A stretch of 64,000 nt of DNA from Pontiellaceae bacterium B12227 (GTDB lineage Bacteria; Verrucomicrobiota; Kiritimatiellia; Kiritimatiellales; Pontiellaceae). Positions within the stretch are counted from its first letter, which is position 1; every line of letters starts with the position of its first letter. The stretch lies in NCBI GenBank assembly GCA_029432775.1, contig JAROAZ010000017.1:1-64000 (forward strand), given 5' to 3'. The notes under the pieces were generated by a model. That model was not told where the DNA came from and searched no databases. It saw nothing but the letters and a program-made list of their open reading frames with translations. Shown here piece after piece: positions 26,725 to 34,394 of the stretch. The position numbers and the translations under genes are program-made.

Positions 26725-26888
26725 ATTTACAAATATTGGAAGAGATTATTTATGAAGGCGTATTCGGTCAAAGACGGGGAAACGGCGCAACAGGTGGGCA
26801 GAGGGCGGAATGCCCCCCGGATGTTTACAGAGGTTGGAAGAATGAAAACGATGCGCCGCTTGAAGTGCTCGTCATCAAGCGCATTTGA
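26715..26888 (+). CDS. Possible small protein (57 aa), doubtful
   Basis: An ATG inside the palindrome at 26710 opens a frame that reads M-N-G-N-L-Q-I-L-E-E-I-I-Y-E-G-V and ends L-E-V-L-V-I-K-R-I. The amino-acid make-up is protein-like, whereas the overlapping frame starting at 26719 is not. There is no ribosome site and no recognised family. The surrounding gap (26625-26972) must also hold the divergent promoters for smc and the HlyD-like gene; I see no clear -35/-10 pair to assign. Confidence 0.25.
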   Translation: MNGNLQILEEIIYEGVFGQRRGNGATGGQRAECPPDVYRGWKNENDAPLEVLVIKRI

Positions 26889-26972
26889 ATTGGGAACGTT
26901 CTACCCATTTCTAGGTAGACAAGCGCTTGCTCGTTTGCAACCGTATGCTGTTTGAATTTGGGAGAGACTTAC

Positions 26973-27617
26973 ATGCCGGCTAAAAGAAAGTATAATGTCA
27001 AAGGTACAAACGATTTTCTGGTCCTCGGGGCCATCTTCTTTTTCCTTTGTTTATGGGCCATTAAAGATGCCTGGTTTCCCTCCGATAAAGTATTGAAAAA
27101 GCATCCGCTTGAAGTGGTTGCGTCGTTTGAAGCGGCCGGAGCTGTTCAGCAGGTTTTTGTGGAAGTGGGTGAGCCCATCATTGAAGAGCAGGTGCTCGCC
27201 AAACTGCGCTCAGATAAAATGGCGGTCGACTTTGAAGCGGCTAAAACCTCTTATACTGAAAGCAAGAAAAAGCATGCGATGATGGCGGTGGCCCTGAAAA
27301 ATGCCAACACCAACGGTGCTTCAGAACAAGGGCTTGCCGAGATTCAGGCCCGGGTGGATGTGGCTAAAGCGGCAATGGATGAGGCGCTCGCCAAGGTAAC
27401 AGAGCTTCGAACATTTATGGATTCCACAGAACTCAAGTCGCCTTCAAAAGGTAAGATCAAAGAGATTAAAGTGGCCACGCATACGATGGTGGAGGCCGGT
27501 CAGGCGGCAGTTATCATTGATCCGAAGGATCACTTCTATCTGTTTAACAAGAGTTTAGCCATTTTCAGTTTCCTTGCATTCTGGGTCTTTCTGGCCCTCC
27601 ATATCCTCGCCCGTTAG
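26973..27617 (+). CDS. Small HlyD/lipoyl-like membrane protein with two membrane segments
   Basis: 214 aa from the ATG at 26973, which has GGGAGAG upstream. An N-terminal membrane segment (about residues 14-34, F-L-V-L-G-A-I-F-F-F-L-C-L) is followed by a lipoyl-like half (V-V-A-S-F-E-A-A-G-A-V-Q-Q-V-F-V-E-V-G-E-P-I-I), a helical hairpin (about 75-140), a second half (S-P-S-K-G-K-I-K-E-I-K-V-A-T-H-T-M-V-E-A-G-Q) and, unusually, a C-terminal membrane segment (about 188-211). Classical HlyD adaptors lack the last, so both ends are held in the membrane. No transporter or TolC gene is adjacent. The role is unknown. It could instead be a subunit of a larger envelope complex. Confidence 0.7.
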   Translation: MPAKRKYNVKGTNDFLVLGAIFFFLCLWAIKDAWFPSDKVLKKHPLEVVASFEAAGAVQQVFVEVGEPIIEEQVLAKLRSDKMAVDFEAAKTSYTESKKKHAMMAVALKNANTNGASEQGLAEIQARVDVAKAAMDEALAKVTELRTFMDSTELKSPSKGKIKEIKVATHTMVEAGQAAVIIDPKDHFYLFNKSLAIFSFLAFWVFLALHILAR

Positions 27618-27751
27618 AATTCATCTAATCCACTAATTATCACCGGATTAGCTTGACCGAAAAATGCGGCGGACTATTATCCGTGATTCATTTTTTGAAA
27701 AACGGGTTTTCCCTTTATTGAAACGTCTATAACTCAAGGAGATACATCAAA

Positions 27752-28033
27752 ATGACGAAAAGAGATTTGGTAATGCGCATCGCTGACGAAACCGGCCTGA
27801 TTCAGCAGGATGTTTATGCGGTGATTCAGAAGAGCCTCGACTACATTGTGGAAGCACTGGAGAACGACGATACCGTTGAATTTCGTAATTTCGGTGTGTT
27901 CGAAGTTCGCGAACGCAAGCAGCGTATCGGCCGTAACCCCAACAAACCTGAAAATGTGGTCACCATTCCTGCGCGCAAAGTCGTGAAGTTCAAGCCCGGC
28001 AAAATCATGCGTGAACGCATTACCGGCGAGTAA
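27752..28033 (+). CDS. HU/IHF-family DNA-binding protein
   Basis: 93 aa. It is a histone-like dimer that bends DNA. T-K-R-D-L-V-M-R-I-A starts the helical part, F-R-N-F-G-V-F-E-V-R-E-R-K-Q-R-I-G-R-N-P is the beta-arm leading edge, and I-P-A-R-K-V-V-K-F-K-P-G-K follows it. The R-N-P arm tip is the DNA-intercalating proline region shared by HU and IHF; sequence alone does not decide between them. AAGGAG lies eight bases before the ATG. The gene appears to be its own unit, with a hairpin lacking a T-run (CTAATCC/GGATTAG, 27625-27651) between it and the upstream gene. Confidence 0.95.
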   Translation: MTKRDLVMRIADETGLIQQDVYAVIQKSLDYIVEALENDDTVEFRNFGVFEVRERKQRIGRNPNKPENVVTIPARKVVKFKPGKIMRERITGE

Positions 28034-28105
28034 ACTTATTGCCGATTTAAGAATTTCGATTGCCGATTGAATGGCTAACTCATTCAGGGGCGCCCGGGAT
28101 CCGGT

Positions 28106-28133
28106 AATCGGAAATCATCAATCGGAAATCATC
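28106..28133 (+). repeat. Tandem 14-bp direct repeat at the hisS start
   Basis: AATCGGAAATCATC occurs twice back to back and ends two bases before the hisS ATG. The GGAA of the second copy is the only candidate ribosome site. GATTGCCGATT-like words fill the rest of the 28034-28134 gap. Confidence 0.75.
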
Positions 28134-28134
28134 C

Positions 28135-29376
28135 ATGGCAAATAACGAGTTCCAGTCGCTTCAGGGCATGTCTGACATTCAGGCACCGGAGATTTTTCTC
28201 TGGCAGATGATGGAAGAGCGGGCGCGCGCCGTATTCAATAGCTATAGCTACGACGAATTGCGCACCCCGATCCTTGAAAAGCTTTCCGTGTTCCAGCGCT
28301 CGCTGGGGGATACGACCGACGTGGTGAAGAAGGAGATGTATTCCTTTAAGCCCAGCAAGCATGAGCTTGCCATGCGTCCGGAAGGCACGGCTGGAACGAT
28401 GCGCCACTTGGCAGGGCGCGGTGAAGAAGGGCTCAATGCACGAGTTTTCTACATCGGCCCGATGTTTCGCTATGAACGTCCGCAGGCCGGGCGCAAGCGT
28501 CAGTTCCATCAGGTGGGTGTTGAAGCCACCGGCGAACCGAATCCGCTGGCCGATGCCGAAGCCATTGCGCTGCAGAAGAGCCTGCTCGATGCCTGGGGCC
28601 TGACCGGATCTAAAATTCAGGTCAGCACCCGCGGCGAGCCTTCTGATCGTCAGCCGGTTGCCGATGGTCTGCGAGCCGCGCTGCAACCGCATTTGTCGGA
28701 TCTGTGCGATGATTGTCAGCGTCGGATCGATGAAAATGTATTACGCGTCATCGACTGTAAAAACGAAAACTGCCAGAAGGTGGTGGATCAGGTTCCTTCC
28801 GCCATCGAATTTATGAGCGATGCTTCGCGTGCTTATCTCGACCAGGTGATCCATGCTCTGGAAAACATGGGGGTTGAGGTAACGGTGAATCCGAAACTGA
28901 TCCGCGGGCTGGATTATTATGTCCACACCGTCTGGGAAATCAGCCACTCCGCCCTCGGCGCGCAGGATGCGTTGGCCGGCGGCGGTCGCTACGAAATTTC
29001 GCTCGGTAAAAAATCGGTGCCCGGTGTTGGATTTGCCGTTGGTTTTGAACGGGCCATTATGGCCTTGAATGCCTGCGGAATTGAGGGCGAACAGTTTGCG
29101 CCCGATTGCGGCCTTTGGCTGGTGTCGCTGGGCGAAAGTGCATTGACGGAAAATATGAAACTGGCCGCCGAACTGCGCAGTAAAGGCATTCGCTGCGGCA
29201 TGGAGCTTGCCGCCAAAAGTATGAAGGCGCAGATGCGCAAAGCCAATCGTTCCGGAGCGGCCAAAGTGATCATCCGTGGGGATGAAGAAATCGAAAAGGG
29301 CACAGTCATGGTAAAAGACATGGCTGAAGGAACGCAGGAAGAAATCAATTTAGAGGAATTAATTCGTGATGCGTGA
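28135..29376 (+). CDS. hisS: Histidyl-tRNA synthetase
   Basis: 413 aa class II enzyme. Motif 2 is V-F-Y-I-G-P-M-F-R-Y-E-R-P-Q-A-G-R-K-R-Q-F-H-Q, the histidine-specific loops are L-I-R-G-L-D-Y-Y-V-H-T-V-W-E and G-G-G-R-Y-E, and motif 3 is V-G-F-A-V-G-F-E-R-A. The C-terminal anticodon domain (about residues 325-413) is complete. C-D-D-C and C-K-N-E-N-C (about residues 198-217) form a cysteine-rich insert seen in some HisRS. It is followed after about 70 bp by aspS, a common hisS-aspS order. The start lies directly behind a tandem 14-bp repeat. Confidence 0.97.
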   Translation: MANNEFQSLQGMSDIQAPEIFLWQMMEERARAVFNSYSYDELRTPILEKLSVFQRSLGDTTDVVKKEMYSFKPSKHELAMRPEGTAGTMRHLAGRGEEGLNARVFYIGPMFRYERPQAGRKRQFHQVGVEATGEPNPLADAEAIALQKSLLDAWGLTGSKIQVSTRGEPSDRQPVADGLRAALQPHLSDLCDDCQRRIDENVLRVIDCKNENCQKVVDQVPSAIEFMSDASRAYLDQVIHALENMGVEVTVNPKLIRGLDYYVHTVWEISHSALGAQDALAGGGRYEISLGKKSVPGVGFAVGFERAIMALNACGIEGEQFAPDCGLWLVSLGESALTENMKLAAELRSKGIRCGMELAAKSMKAQMRKANRSGAAKVIIRGDEEIEKGTVMVKDMAEGTQEEINLEELIRDA

Positions 29377-29391
29377 CGTATGATTCGTGAC

Positions 29392-29406
29392 TTCCAATCA
29401 TTGGAA
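29392..29406. repeat. 15-bp palindrome site at the tip of a longer hairpin
   Basis: TTCCAATCATTGGAA between hisS and aspS. It is flanked by GTGACGTATGATTCGTGA (29373-29390) and the TCACGACTCACGTTTCA element (29409), which pair imperfectly, so the palindrome sits in the loop. Confidence 0.9.
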
Positions 29407-29408
29407 AA

Positions 29409-29425
29409 TCACGACTCACGTTTCA
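29409..29425 (+). repeat. TCACGNCTCACGTTTCA element, copy 3
   Basis: TCACGACTCACGTTTCA followed by AACGTCAC, ending 15 bp before the aspS start codon. Confidence 0.65.
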
Positions 29426-29447
29426 AACGTCACTCAAGGAGATAACC

Positions 29448-31241
29448 ATGCACAGATACAGAACACATAATTGCGGCGAACTGAGAAAAGAAAATATCGA
29501 CGAAGTCGTCAGAATTTCCGGTTGGATTCACAGTGTGCGAGATCACGGCGGAATCATTTTTATTGACCTGCGCGACCACTACGGTCTGACCCAGGTGGTT
29601 ATCGATCCTTCCCAGCCTTTTTACAAAGGTGTGGAGCACTGGCGTGTTGAATCCACCATCTGTTTTACCGGTAACGTGGTGGCGCGTATTGCTGAAGCGC
29701 AAAACGACCGTCTGGCAACCGGCGAGATTGAACTGGTGGCTACAGCAATGGAAACTCTCGGCGAGGCCAAAGTGATTCCGTTTCAGGTTTCCAAAGATGA
29801 AGAGTGCAACGAAGCGCTTCGTCTGGAATATCGCTTCCTCGATATGCGCCGCGAAAGCCTGCACAACAACCTGATCCTGCGCTCCAAAATCATCTCCCGC
29901 CTCCGCGAGCTGATGACCGGCGAAGGCTTCATGGAAATGCAGACGCCGATTCTGACGAGCAGCTCGCCGGAAGGCGCGCGCGACTATCTGGTTCCGAGCC
30001 GTGTTCATCCCGGTAAATTCTATGCGCTGCCGCAGGCACCGCAGCAGTTTAAGCAGTTGCTGATGACCTCCGGCTTCGACCGCTACTTCCAGATTGCCCC
30101 GTGTTTTCGCGATGAAGATGCCCGTGCCGACCGTTCGCCGGGCGAGTTCTATCAGCTCGATATGGAAATGGCGTTCGCTACGCAGGAAGACGTTTTTGAA
30201 GTAAACGAAAAAGTGCTGCACAAAGTATTCACTGAGTTCTCCGATAAGAAGGTCGACGATATTCCGTTCACGCGACTTCCTTATAAAGAAGCGATGGATA
30301 AGTACGGTTCCGACAAGCCGGACCTGCGTAACCCGTTGATCATTCAGGATGCCTCTGAAATTTTCCGCGACTGCGGGTTCAAAGCGTTTGCCGGTGTGGT
30401 TGCTTCCGGTGGTTCCGTTAAAACGATCGCCGCCAAAGGATGTGCTGACAAGTCCCGTAAATTCTTCGACGACATGATCAAATTTGCGCAGGGCGTCGGT
30501 TCCAAAGGACTCGGCTATCTCTGCTTCCTCGAAGGCGAAATCAAAAGCCCGATCGCCAAATTCCTCAGCGACGACGAAATCGCGAAGCTCAAGGAACTCG
30601 GCAACGTGGAAGACGGCGACGTGATGTTCTTCATTGCGGATAAAGCAAAAGAAGCCACGGAGATTGCTTCGCACGTTCGTGATGAACTCGGCAAGCGTCT
30701 TGAGCTGATCGATCCCGACGTCTTCAAGTTCTGCTGGATTGTTGACTTCCCGATGTATGAGCTCGATGACGAAGGCAAAGTTGAATTTTCGCACAACCCG
30801 TTCTCTATGCCGCAGGGCGGAATGGATGATCTGCAGAATAAAGATCCGCTCGATATTCTGGCCTACCAGTACGACATCGTTGTGAATGGCGTTGAGCTCT
30901 CTTCCGGCGCGGTTCGTAACCACAGCCCGGAAATGATGATCAAGGCGTTTGATATTGCTGGCTACGATGAGTCCGTGGTGGCGAACAAATTCCCGGCCCT
31001 GCACAAAGCCTTCCAGTATGGTGCACCGCCGCACGCCGGTATTGCTCCGGGCGTCGATCGTATGATCATGCTGCTGGCCGACGAGCCGAACATCCGCGAG
31101 GTGATCGCGTTCCCGATGAACCAGAAAGCACAGGACCTGCTGATGAATGCACCGGGCGATGTGGAATTCAACCAGGTTCGCGACCTCCACCTGCGCGTTC
31201 ACCTTCCCAAGAAGGTCGAAAAGGAAGCCGAAGAAAACTAA
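29448..31241 (+). CDS. aspS: Aspartyl-tRNA synthetase
   Basis: 597 aa, the length of bacterial-type AspRS. The order is an N-terminal OB-fold anticodon domain (about 1-110; V-R-I-S-G-W-I-H-S-V-R-D-H-G-G-I-I-F), then the catalytic core with F-M-E-M-Q-T-P-I-L-T-S-S-S-P-E-G-A-R-D-Y and the motif 2 region F-Q-I-A-P-C-F-R-D-E-D-A-R-A-D-R, the bacterial GAD insert (about 290-420), and motif 3 G-A-P-P-H-A-G-I-A-P-G-V-D-R. It charges tRNA-Asp (and tRNA-Asn too if the cell uses the amidotransferase route, which the window does not show). CAAGGAG lies seven bases before the ATG. Confidence 0.97.
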   Translation: MHRYRTHNCGELRKENIDEVVRISGWIHSVRDHGGIIFIDLRDHYGLTQVVIDPSQPFYKGVEHWRVESTICFTGNVVARIAEAQNDRLATGEIELVATAMETLGEAKVIPFQVSKDEECNEALRLEYRFLDMRRESLHNNLILRSKIISRLRELMTGEGFMEMQTPILTSSSPEGARDYLVPSRVHPGKFYALPQAPQQFKQLLMTSGFDRYFQIAPCFRDEDARADRSPGEFYQLDMEMAFATQEDVFEVNEKVLHKVFTEFSDKKVDDIPFTRLPYKEAMDKYGSDKPDLRNPLIIQDASEIFRDCGFKAFAGVVASGGSVKTIAAKGCADKSRKFFDDMIKFAQGVGSKGLGYLCFLEGEIKSPIAKFLSDDEIAKLKELGNVEDGDVMFFIADKAKEATEIASHVRDELGKRLELIDPDVFKFCWIVDFPMYELDDEGKVEFSHNPFSMPQGGMDDLQNKDPLDILAYQYDIVVNGVELSSGAVRNHSPEMMIKAFDIAGYDESVVANKFPALHKAFQYGAPPHAGIAPGVDRMIMLLADEPNIREVIAFPMNQKAQDLLMNAPGDVEFNQVRDLHLRVHLPKKVEKEAEEN

Positions 31242-31307
31242 TGTGGAGTGCTCCGGCTTGACGGAGTTTTTAAGGCGCGGTCAGGCCCGCGCTCTCCAAT
31301 AGTGATA

Positions 31308-31335
31308 AACCGCCCCTTGAACCGGGCGGTTTTTT
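31308..31335 (+). terminator. Rho-independent terminator after aspS
   Basis: AACCGCCC and GGGCGGTT form the stem around a short loop and are followed by a T-run. The T-run ends right at the ATG at 31336, which argues against that ATG being the toxin start. Confidence 0.85.
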
Positions 31336-31345
31336 ATGATTGCAG

Positions 31346-31365
31346 ATATCGCATATGTGCGATAT
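31346..31365. promoter_or_regulatory. Inverted repeat, probable toxin-antitoxin operator
   Basis: ATATCGCA and TGCGATAT are perfect 8-bp arms around TATG, and the repeat ends on the base before the toxin ATG at 31366. XRE antitoxins usually bind such palindromes to repress their own operon. The role is inferred from position. Confidence 0.65.
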
Positions 31366-31707
31366 ATGAATCGTGTGGCTAAGAAAACCTATATTGCGGT
31401 CGAGAAGGTGCGGAAGTTTATTGATCAGCAGTCTGATGTTGTTCAGTCGGAGTATTTGAAAATAGTAGAACAACTTGAATCTGATGGTCGGTTGGTTGAG
31501 CCATATGGCAAGAAGCTCGATAAAGGTTTGTTCGAAATGCGCATACGTCGTGGTGGGCAAACGCGGGTATTATATTTCTACCATGAGAAAGAGTATGTGG
31601 TGGGTGTTCATGGTTTTGTTAAGAAAACGCAGAAAACCCCGCAAAAGGAATTGAAGCAGGCATTTAAGATCATGGGTATGATTAGGCGAGGTGAATACGA
31701 TGAGTAA
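31366..31707 (+). CDS. RelE/HigB-type toxin (phage Gp49-like)
   Basis: 113 aa from the ATG at 31366 (M-N-R-V-A-K-K-T-Y). The core V-E-P-Y-G-K-K-L-D-K-G-L-F-E-M-R-I-R-R-G-G-Q-T-R-V-L-Y-F-Y, with a later G-F-V-K-K-T-Q-K-T-P, is typical of the HigB/Gp49 family, ribosome-dependent mRNA interferases. The toxin gene precedes the antitoxin gene, the order seen in higBA. The longer frame from 31336 starts within a terminator T-run and crosses the inverted repeat, so 31366 is preferred, although it has no ribosome site and the transcript may be leaderless. It overlaps the antitoxin gene by 8 bp. Confidence 0.85.
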   Translation: MNRVAKKTYIAVEKVRKFIDQQSDVVQSEYLKIVEQLESDGRLVEPYGKKLDKGLFEMRIRRGGQTRVLYFYHEKEYVVGVHGFVKKTQKTPQKELKQAFKIMGMIRRGEYDE

Positions 31708-31993
31708 AACAGTGGAAAAAATGCGCAAGGCTCATGAGAAACAGGCGAAGCTGATTCGTAAAAATCCGGCTTTCAATGAGGTATCTGAGGCGTTTGATGT
31801 TGAATACGCTGTCGCAAAGGAACTGCACAAAGCACGAACAAAGGCACAGCTGAGTCAGGCGCAGGTTGCCGAAAAAATGGGAACCACGCAGAGCGTAATT
31901 TCCAGAATTGAGCGTGGAGGAAATGTTTCGGTGGAGACTCTGGCCCGTTACGCCGCGGCATGCGGTGGAACACTCAAGGTTAAGGTTGTTTAA
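31700..31993 (+). CDS. XRE-family antitoxin
   Basis: 97 aa from the ATG at 31700, with GAGGTG upstream; a GTG at 31691 is an alternative. The C-terminal half holds a helix-turn-helix (L-S-Q-A-Q-V-A-E-K-M-G-T-T-Q-S-V-I-S-R-I-E-R-G), then V-S-V-E-T-L-A-R-Y-A-A-A-C-G-G-T-L, as in HigA-type antitoxins. The N-terminal half (E-K-M-R-K-A-H-E-K-Q-A-K-L) is helical and would clamp the toxin. It probably binds the inverted repeat at 31346-31365. It is followed by a palindrome site and a terminator, closing the two-gene module. Confidence 0.88.
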   Translation: MSKTVEKMRKAHEKQAKLIRKNPAFNEVSEAFDVEYAVAKELHKARTKAQLSQAQVAEKMGTTQSVISRIERGGNVSVETLARYAAACGGTLKVKVV

Positions 31994-32004
31994 AAGCTGA
32001 GCAT

Positions 32005-32019
32005 TTCCAATGTCTGGAA
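32005..32019. repeat. 15-bp palindrome site
   Basis: TTCCAATGTCTGGAA, 11 bp after the antitoxin stop and touching the next terminator stem. It is identical to the sites at 35794 and 59621. Confidence 0.9.
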
Positions 32020-32020
32020 A

Positions 32021-32049
32021 CCGCCCCTTGATCCGGGCGGCTTTTGTTT
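32021..32049 (+). terminator. Terminator after the toxin-antitoxin operon
   Basis: CCGCCC and GGGCGG form the stem with a loop nearly identical to that of the aspS terminator, followed by CTTTTGTTTT. With the terminator at 31308 this puts the toxin-antitoxin module between two near-copies of the same terminator. Confidence 0.8.
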
Positions 32050-32164
32050 TATAGGGACAGCGAATTTTCGTATTTCGCCCCGTATTTTTTTGCCAAGATC
32101 AGCCGGGAAGGGCATATTTCCCGGACTTTTTTCAAACATTGGAAACTTCAGGAGAAAATGAATC

Positions 32165-33811
32165 ATGGAACAGTTGAAGAAAAATGAAGCTTTTGGCGGT
32201 CCGGAAGGGCCGGTTGTGCTCGTTATTATGGATGGCGTTGGAATCGGTAAAAACGCGGAAAGCGATTATGTTAAAATTGCGAATACACCGAATCTTGATT
32301 GGTTACGCGAAAATGCGGTTTACAGCGAAATCAAAGCACACGGTGTTGCGGTGGGGCTGCCGGATGACGGCGATATGGGCAACTCGGAAGTCGGCCACAA
32401 CGCAATCGGCTGCGGGCGTGTTTTCGCTCAGGGCGCTGCGCTGGTTGGCAAAGCCATCGAAACCGGCTCCATGTATGAAGGCGACGTTTGGAAAGAACTC
32501 GTTTCCAATGTGAATGAAAAAGATTCTTCGATGCATTTCATCGGCTTGTTTTCTGATGGCAACGTGCATTCCAATATCAATCATCTGGAAGCGATGCTGC
32601 TGAAAGCCAAAGAGCAGGGCGTTAAAAAAGCGCGCATCCATCCGCTGATCGACGGCCGTGATGTGCCGCCGACTTCCGTGCTGGAATATGTTGAGCGCTT
32701 CGACGCGTTCCTGGCTGACATCAACGACGGCTCTGTGGACTACTGCGTTGCTTCCGGCGGCGGCCGCATGAACATCACGATGGACCGCTACGATGCGGAC
32801 TGGAGCATGGTGGACCGCGGTTGGAAAGCTCACGTTAAGGCGGAAGCCACTCCGTTTGCCTCCATGAAAGAGGCAATTGAATCGTTCCGTGCGGATAAAC
32901 CGGGCATTCTCGATCAGGATCTGCCGGCATTCGTGATTGAACGCGACGGCACTCCGGTGGGTCCGGTGGTGGATGGCGATAGTGTGGTCTTCTTTAACTT
33001 CCGCGGCGACCGCTCGCTGGAAATTACCAAAGCGTTTGAAGCGGATGAAATTTCTGAATTCGATCGCGGCCCGAAGCCGGATGTAATTTATGCCGGCATG
33101 ATGCAGTATGACGGCGACCTGAATGTCCCGAAAAAGTATCTGGTGACTCCGCCGGCGATTGACCGCACGATGAGCGAATACCTCTCCAACGCAGGGGTGA
33201 AGCAGTTCGCGATTTCCGAAACCCAGAAATACGGTCACGTGACCTATTTCTTCAACGGCAACAATTCCGGTAAATTCGAAACCGAAACTTGGATGGAAAT
33301 CCCGTCCGATGTCTGTCCGTTTGAAGATGCGCCGGTAATGAAAGCCGTAGAAGTCACCGACGAAGTGGTGAAGGCGATTGAAAGCGGCGAATACAAATTC
33401 ATTCGTCTGAACTTCCCGAACGGCGACATGGTGGGACATACCGGAATCTTCGATGCGGTAAAAACGGCTGTTGAAGCGGTAGACACCGGCGTTGGCCGCA
33501 TTATGGAAGCGCTGAAGAAAGCCAACGGCATCATGGTTTGTTCTGCGGACCACGGTAATTCCGACGATATGTGCGAGCTGGATAAAAAGACCGGCGAGCT
33601 GAAGCTTGATGGTGAGGGCAAGTGCAAGCCGAAGACCGCACACTCTCTGAACCCGGTTCCGGCGATTGTTTATGATCCATCGGGTGTTTCCAATGTTCGG
33701 AAAGCCGATGTTCCAGACGCTGGAATTGCCAATCTGGCAGCAACCTGTATTACCCTGCTTGGCTATGAGCCGCCGGCGGACTACACGCCGAGCATTGTTG
33801 AAGTCGGCTAA
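32165..33811 (+). CDS. gpmI: 2,3-bisphosphoglycerate-independent phosphoglycerate mutase
   Basis: 548 aa. It interconverts 3- and 2-phosphoglycerate in glycolysis. V-V-L-V-I-M-D-G-V-G-I-G starts the phosphatase domain, M-G-N-S-E-V-G-H holds the serine phosphorylated in the reaction, D-G-R-D-V-P-P-T and G-R-M-N-I-T-M-D-R-Y-D lie in the transferase domain, and C-S-A-D-H-G-N-S-D-D-M and H-S-L-N-P-V-P complete the two-manganese site. The length is somewhat above the usual 510-515 aa. CAGGAGAAAA before the ATG is a good ribosome site. The 3' end has a damaged and a perfect palindrome site 23 bp apart. Confidence 0.96.
   Translation: MEQLKKNEAFGGPEGPVVLVIMDGVGIGKNAESDYVKIANTPNLDWLRENAVYSEIKAHGVAVGLPDDGDMGNSEVGHNAIGCGRVFAQGAALVGKAIETGSMYEGDVWKELVSNVNEKDSSMHFIGLFSDGNVHSNINHLEAMLLKAKEQGVKKARIHPLIDGRDVPPTSVLEYVERFDAFLADINDGSVDYCVASGGGRMNITMDRYDADWSMVDRGWKAHVKAEATPFASMKEAIESFRADKPGILDQDLPAFVIERDGTPVGPVVDGDSVVFFNFRGDRSLEITKAFEADEISEFDRGPKPDVIYAGMMQYDGDLNVPKKYLVTPPAIDRTMSEYLSNAGVKQFAISETQKYGHVTYFFNGNNSGKFETETWMEIPSDVCPFEDAPVMKAVEVTDEVVKAIESGEYKFIRLNFPNGDMVGHTGIFDAVKTAVEAVDTGVGRIMEALKKANGIMVCSADHGNSDDMCELDKKTGELKLDGEGKCKPKTAHSLNPVPAIVYDPSGVSNVRKADVPDAGIANLAATCITLLGYEPPADYTPSIVEVG
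33711..33725. repeat. 15-bp palindrome site at the gpmI 3' end
   Basis: TTCCAGACGCTGGAA, in frame as V-P-D-A-G-I. A one-mismatch copy (TTCCAATGTTCGGAA) lies at 33688-33702. Confidence 0.85.
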
Positions 33812-33905
33812 AACCTTCGTCTGACGCAACAAGCGAAAGGTCGCAAAGATGCGGAGCTTGAATGCTTTGCTCTATGCGGCCTTTTGTTTAGTATGTCTTC
33901 AATAT

Positions 33906-34394
33906 ATGAAAGCTGTTTTACAATCTCTAACCATGCTGCTCCTCTGCGGAACTGTATTTGCGCAGGAGACCGCAGAGACTCCGAGCGCGGGCAAACTCGA
34001 TGAATATCTGGCCGCCGGCATGGAAGTGGCCGAAATTCACGTTCCTTACTATGACGACGATGGGGAGCTGCGTGCTCAGCTTTATGGCGGCTATGCCAGG
34101 GTTATGGAAGGCGGCATTGCTGATGTGACCAACCTGCGGATTGATGTCTTTCAGGATGGCGATGTGTTTATGACGCTGTTTGCTCCGCAGTGCTTTACCA
34201 AAATTGATCAATCGGGCGAGAGCAAGCTCCTGGTGGCGTACTCTGATGGCGATGTTTTGATTGATATGCAGCAGATGACCGTGAGCGGACGCGGGTTCCG
34301 GTTTTCGTCGGATGCCAACCGGTTTGAGATTCTGCACGATTCCAAAGTGCTGGTGAAAGAAGCCGCCCGCAGCATGCAGGGGGTGGAGCTGTGA
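33906..34394 (+). CDS. LptC-like LPS-export protein
   Basis: 162 aa from the ATG at 33906. M-K-A-V-L-Q-S-L-T-M-L-L-L-C-G-T-V-F-A-Q reads as a signal peptide or anchor. The rest alternates short beta strands (L-R-A-Q-L-Y-G-G-Y-A-R-V...I-T-N-L-R-I-D-V-F-like...M-T-V-S-G-R-G-F-R-F), as in the jelly-roll of LptC/LptA proteins. It stands directly ahead of an OstA-like gene and lptB, the normal place of lptC, and overlaps the next gene by 4 bp (GTGA). The sequence match is weak and the call leans on context. The frame is open to 33849, but the extra residues would bury the signal peptide. Confidence 0.6.
   Translation: MKAVLQSLTMLLLCGTVFAQETAETPSAGKLDEYLAAGMEVAEIHVPYYDDDGELRAQLYGGYARVMEGGIADVTNLRIDVFQDGDVFMTLFAPQCFTKIDQSGESKLLVAYSDGDVLIDMQQMTVSGRGFRFSSDANRFEILHDSKVLVKEAARSMQGVEL

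Noticed and set aside
24609-26888. 759-codon plus-strand frame opposite smc
   Set aside because: It is the complement of the repetitive SMC coiled coil, with G/F-rich composition and no start signals. Only its last 57 codons, beyond smc, are considered separately.
28135-31241. hisS or aspS as ATP phosphoribosyltransferase regulatory subunit or archaeal-type AspRS
   Set aside because: HisRS-specific histidine loops and the bacterial GAD insert of AspRS are both present.
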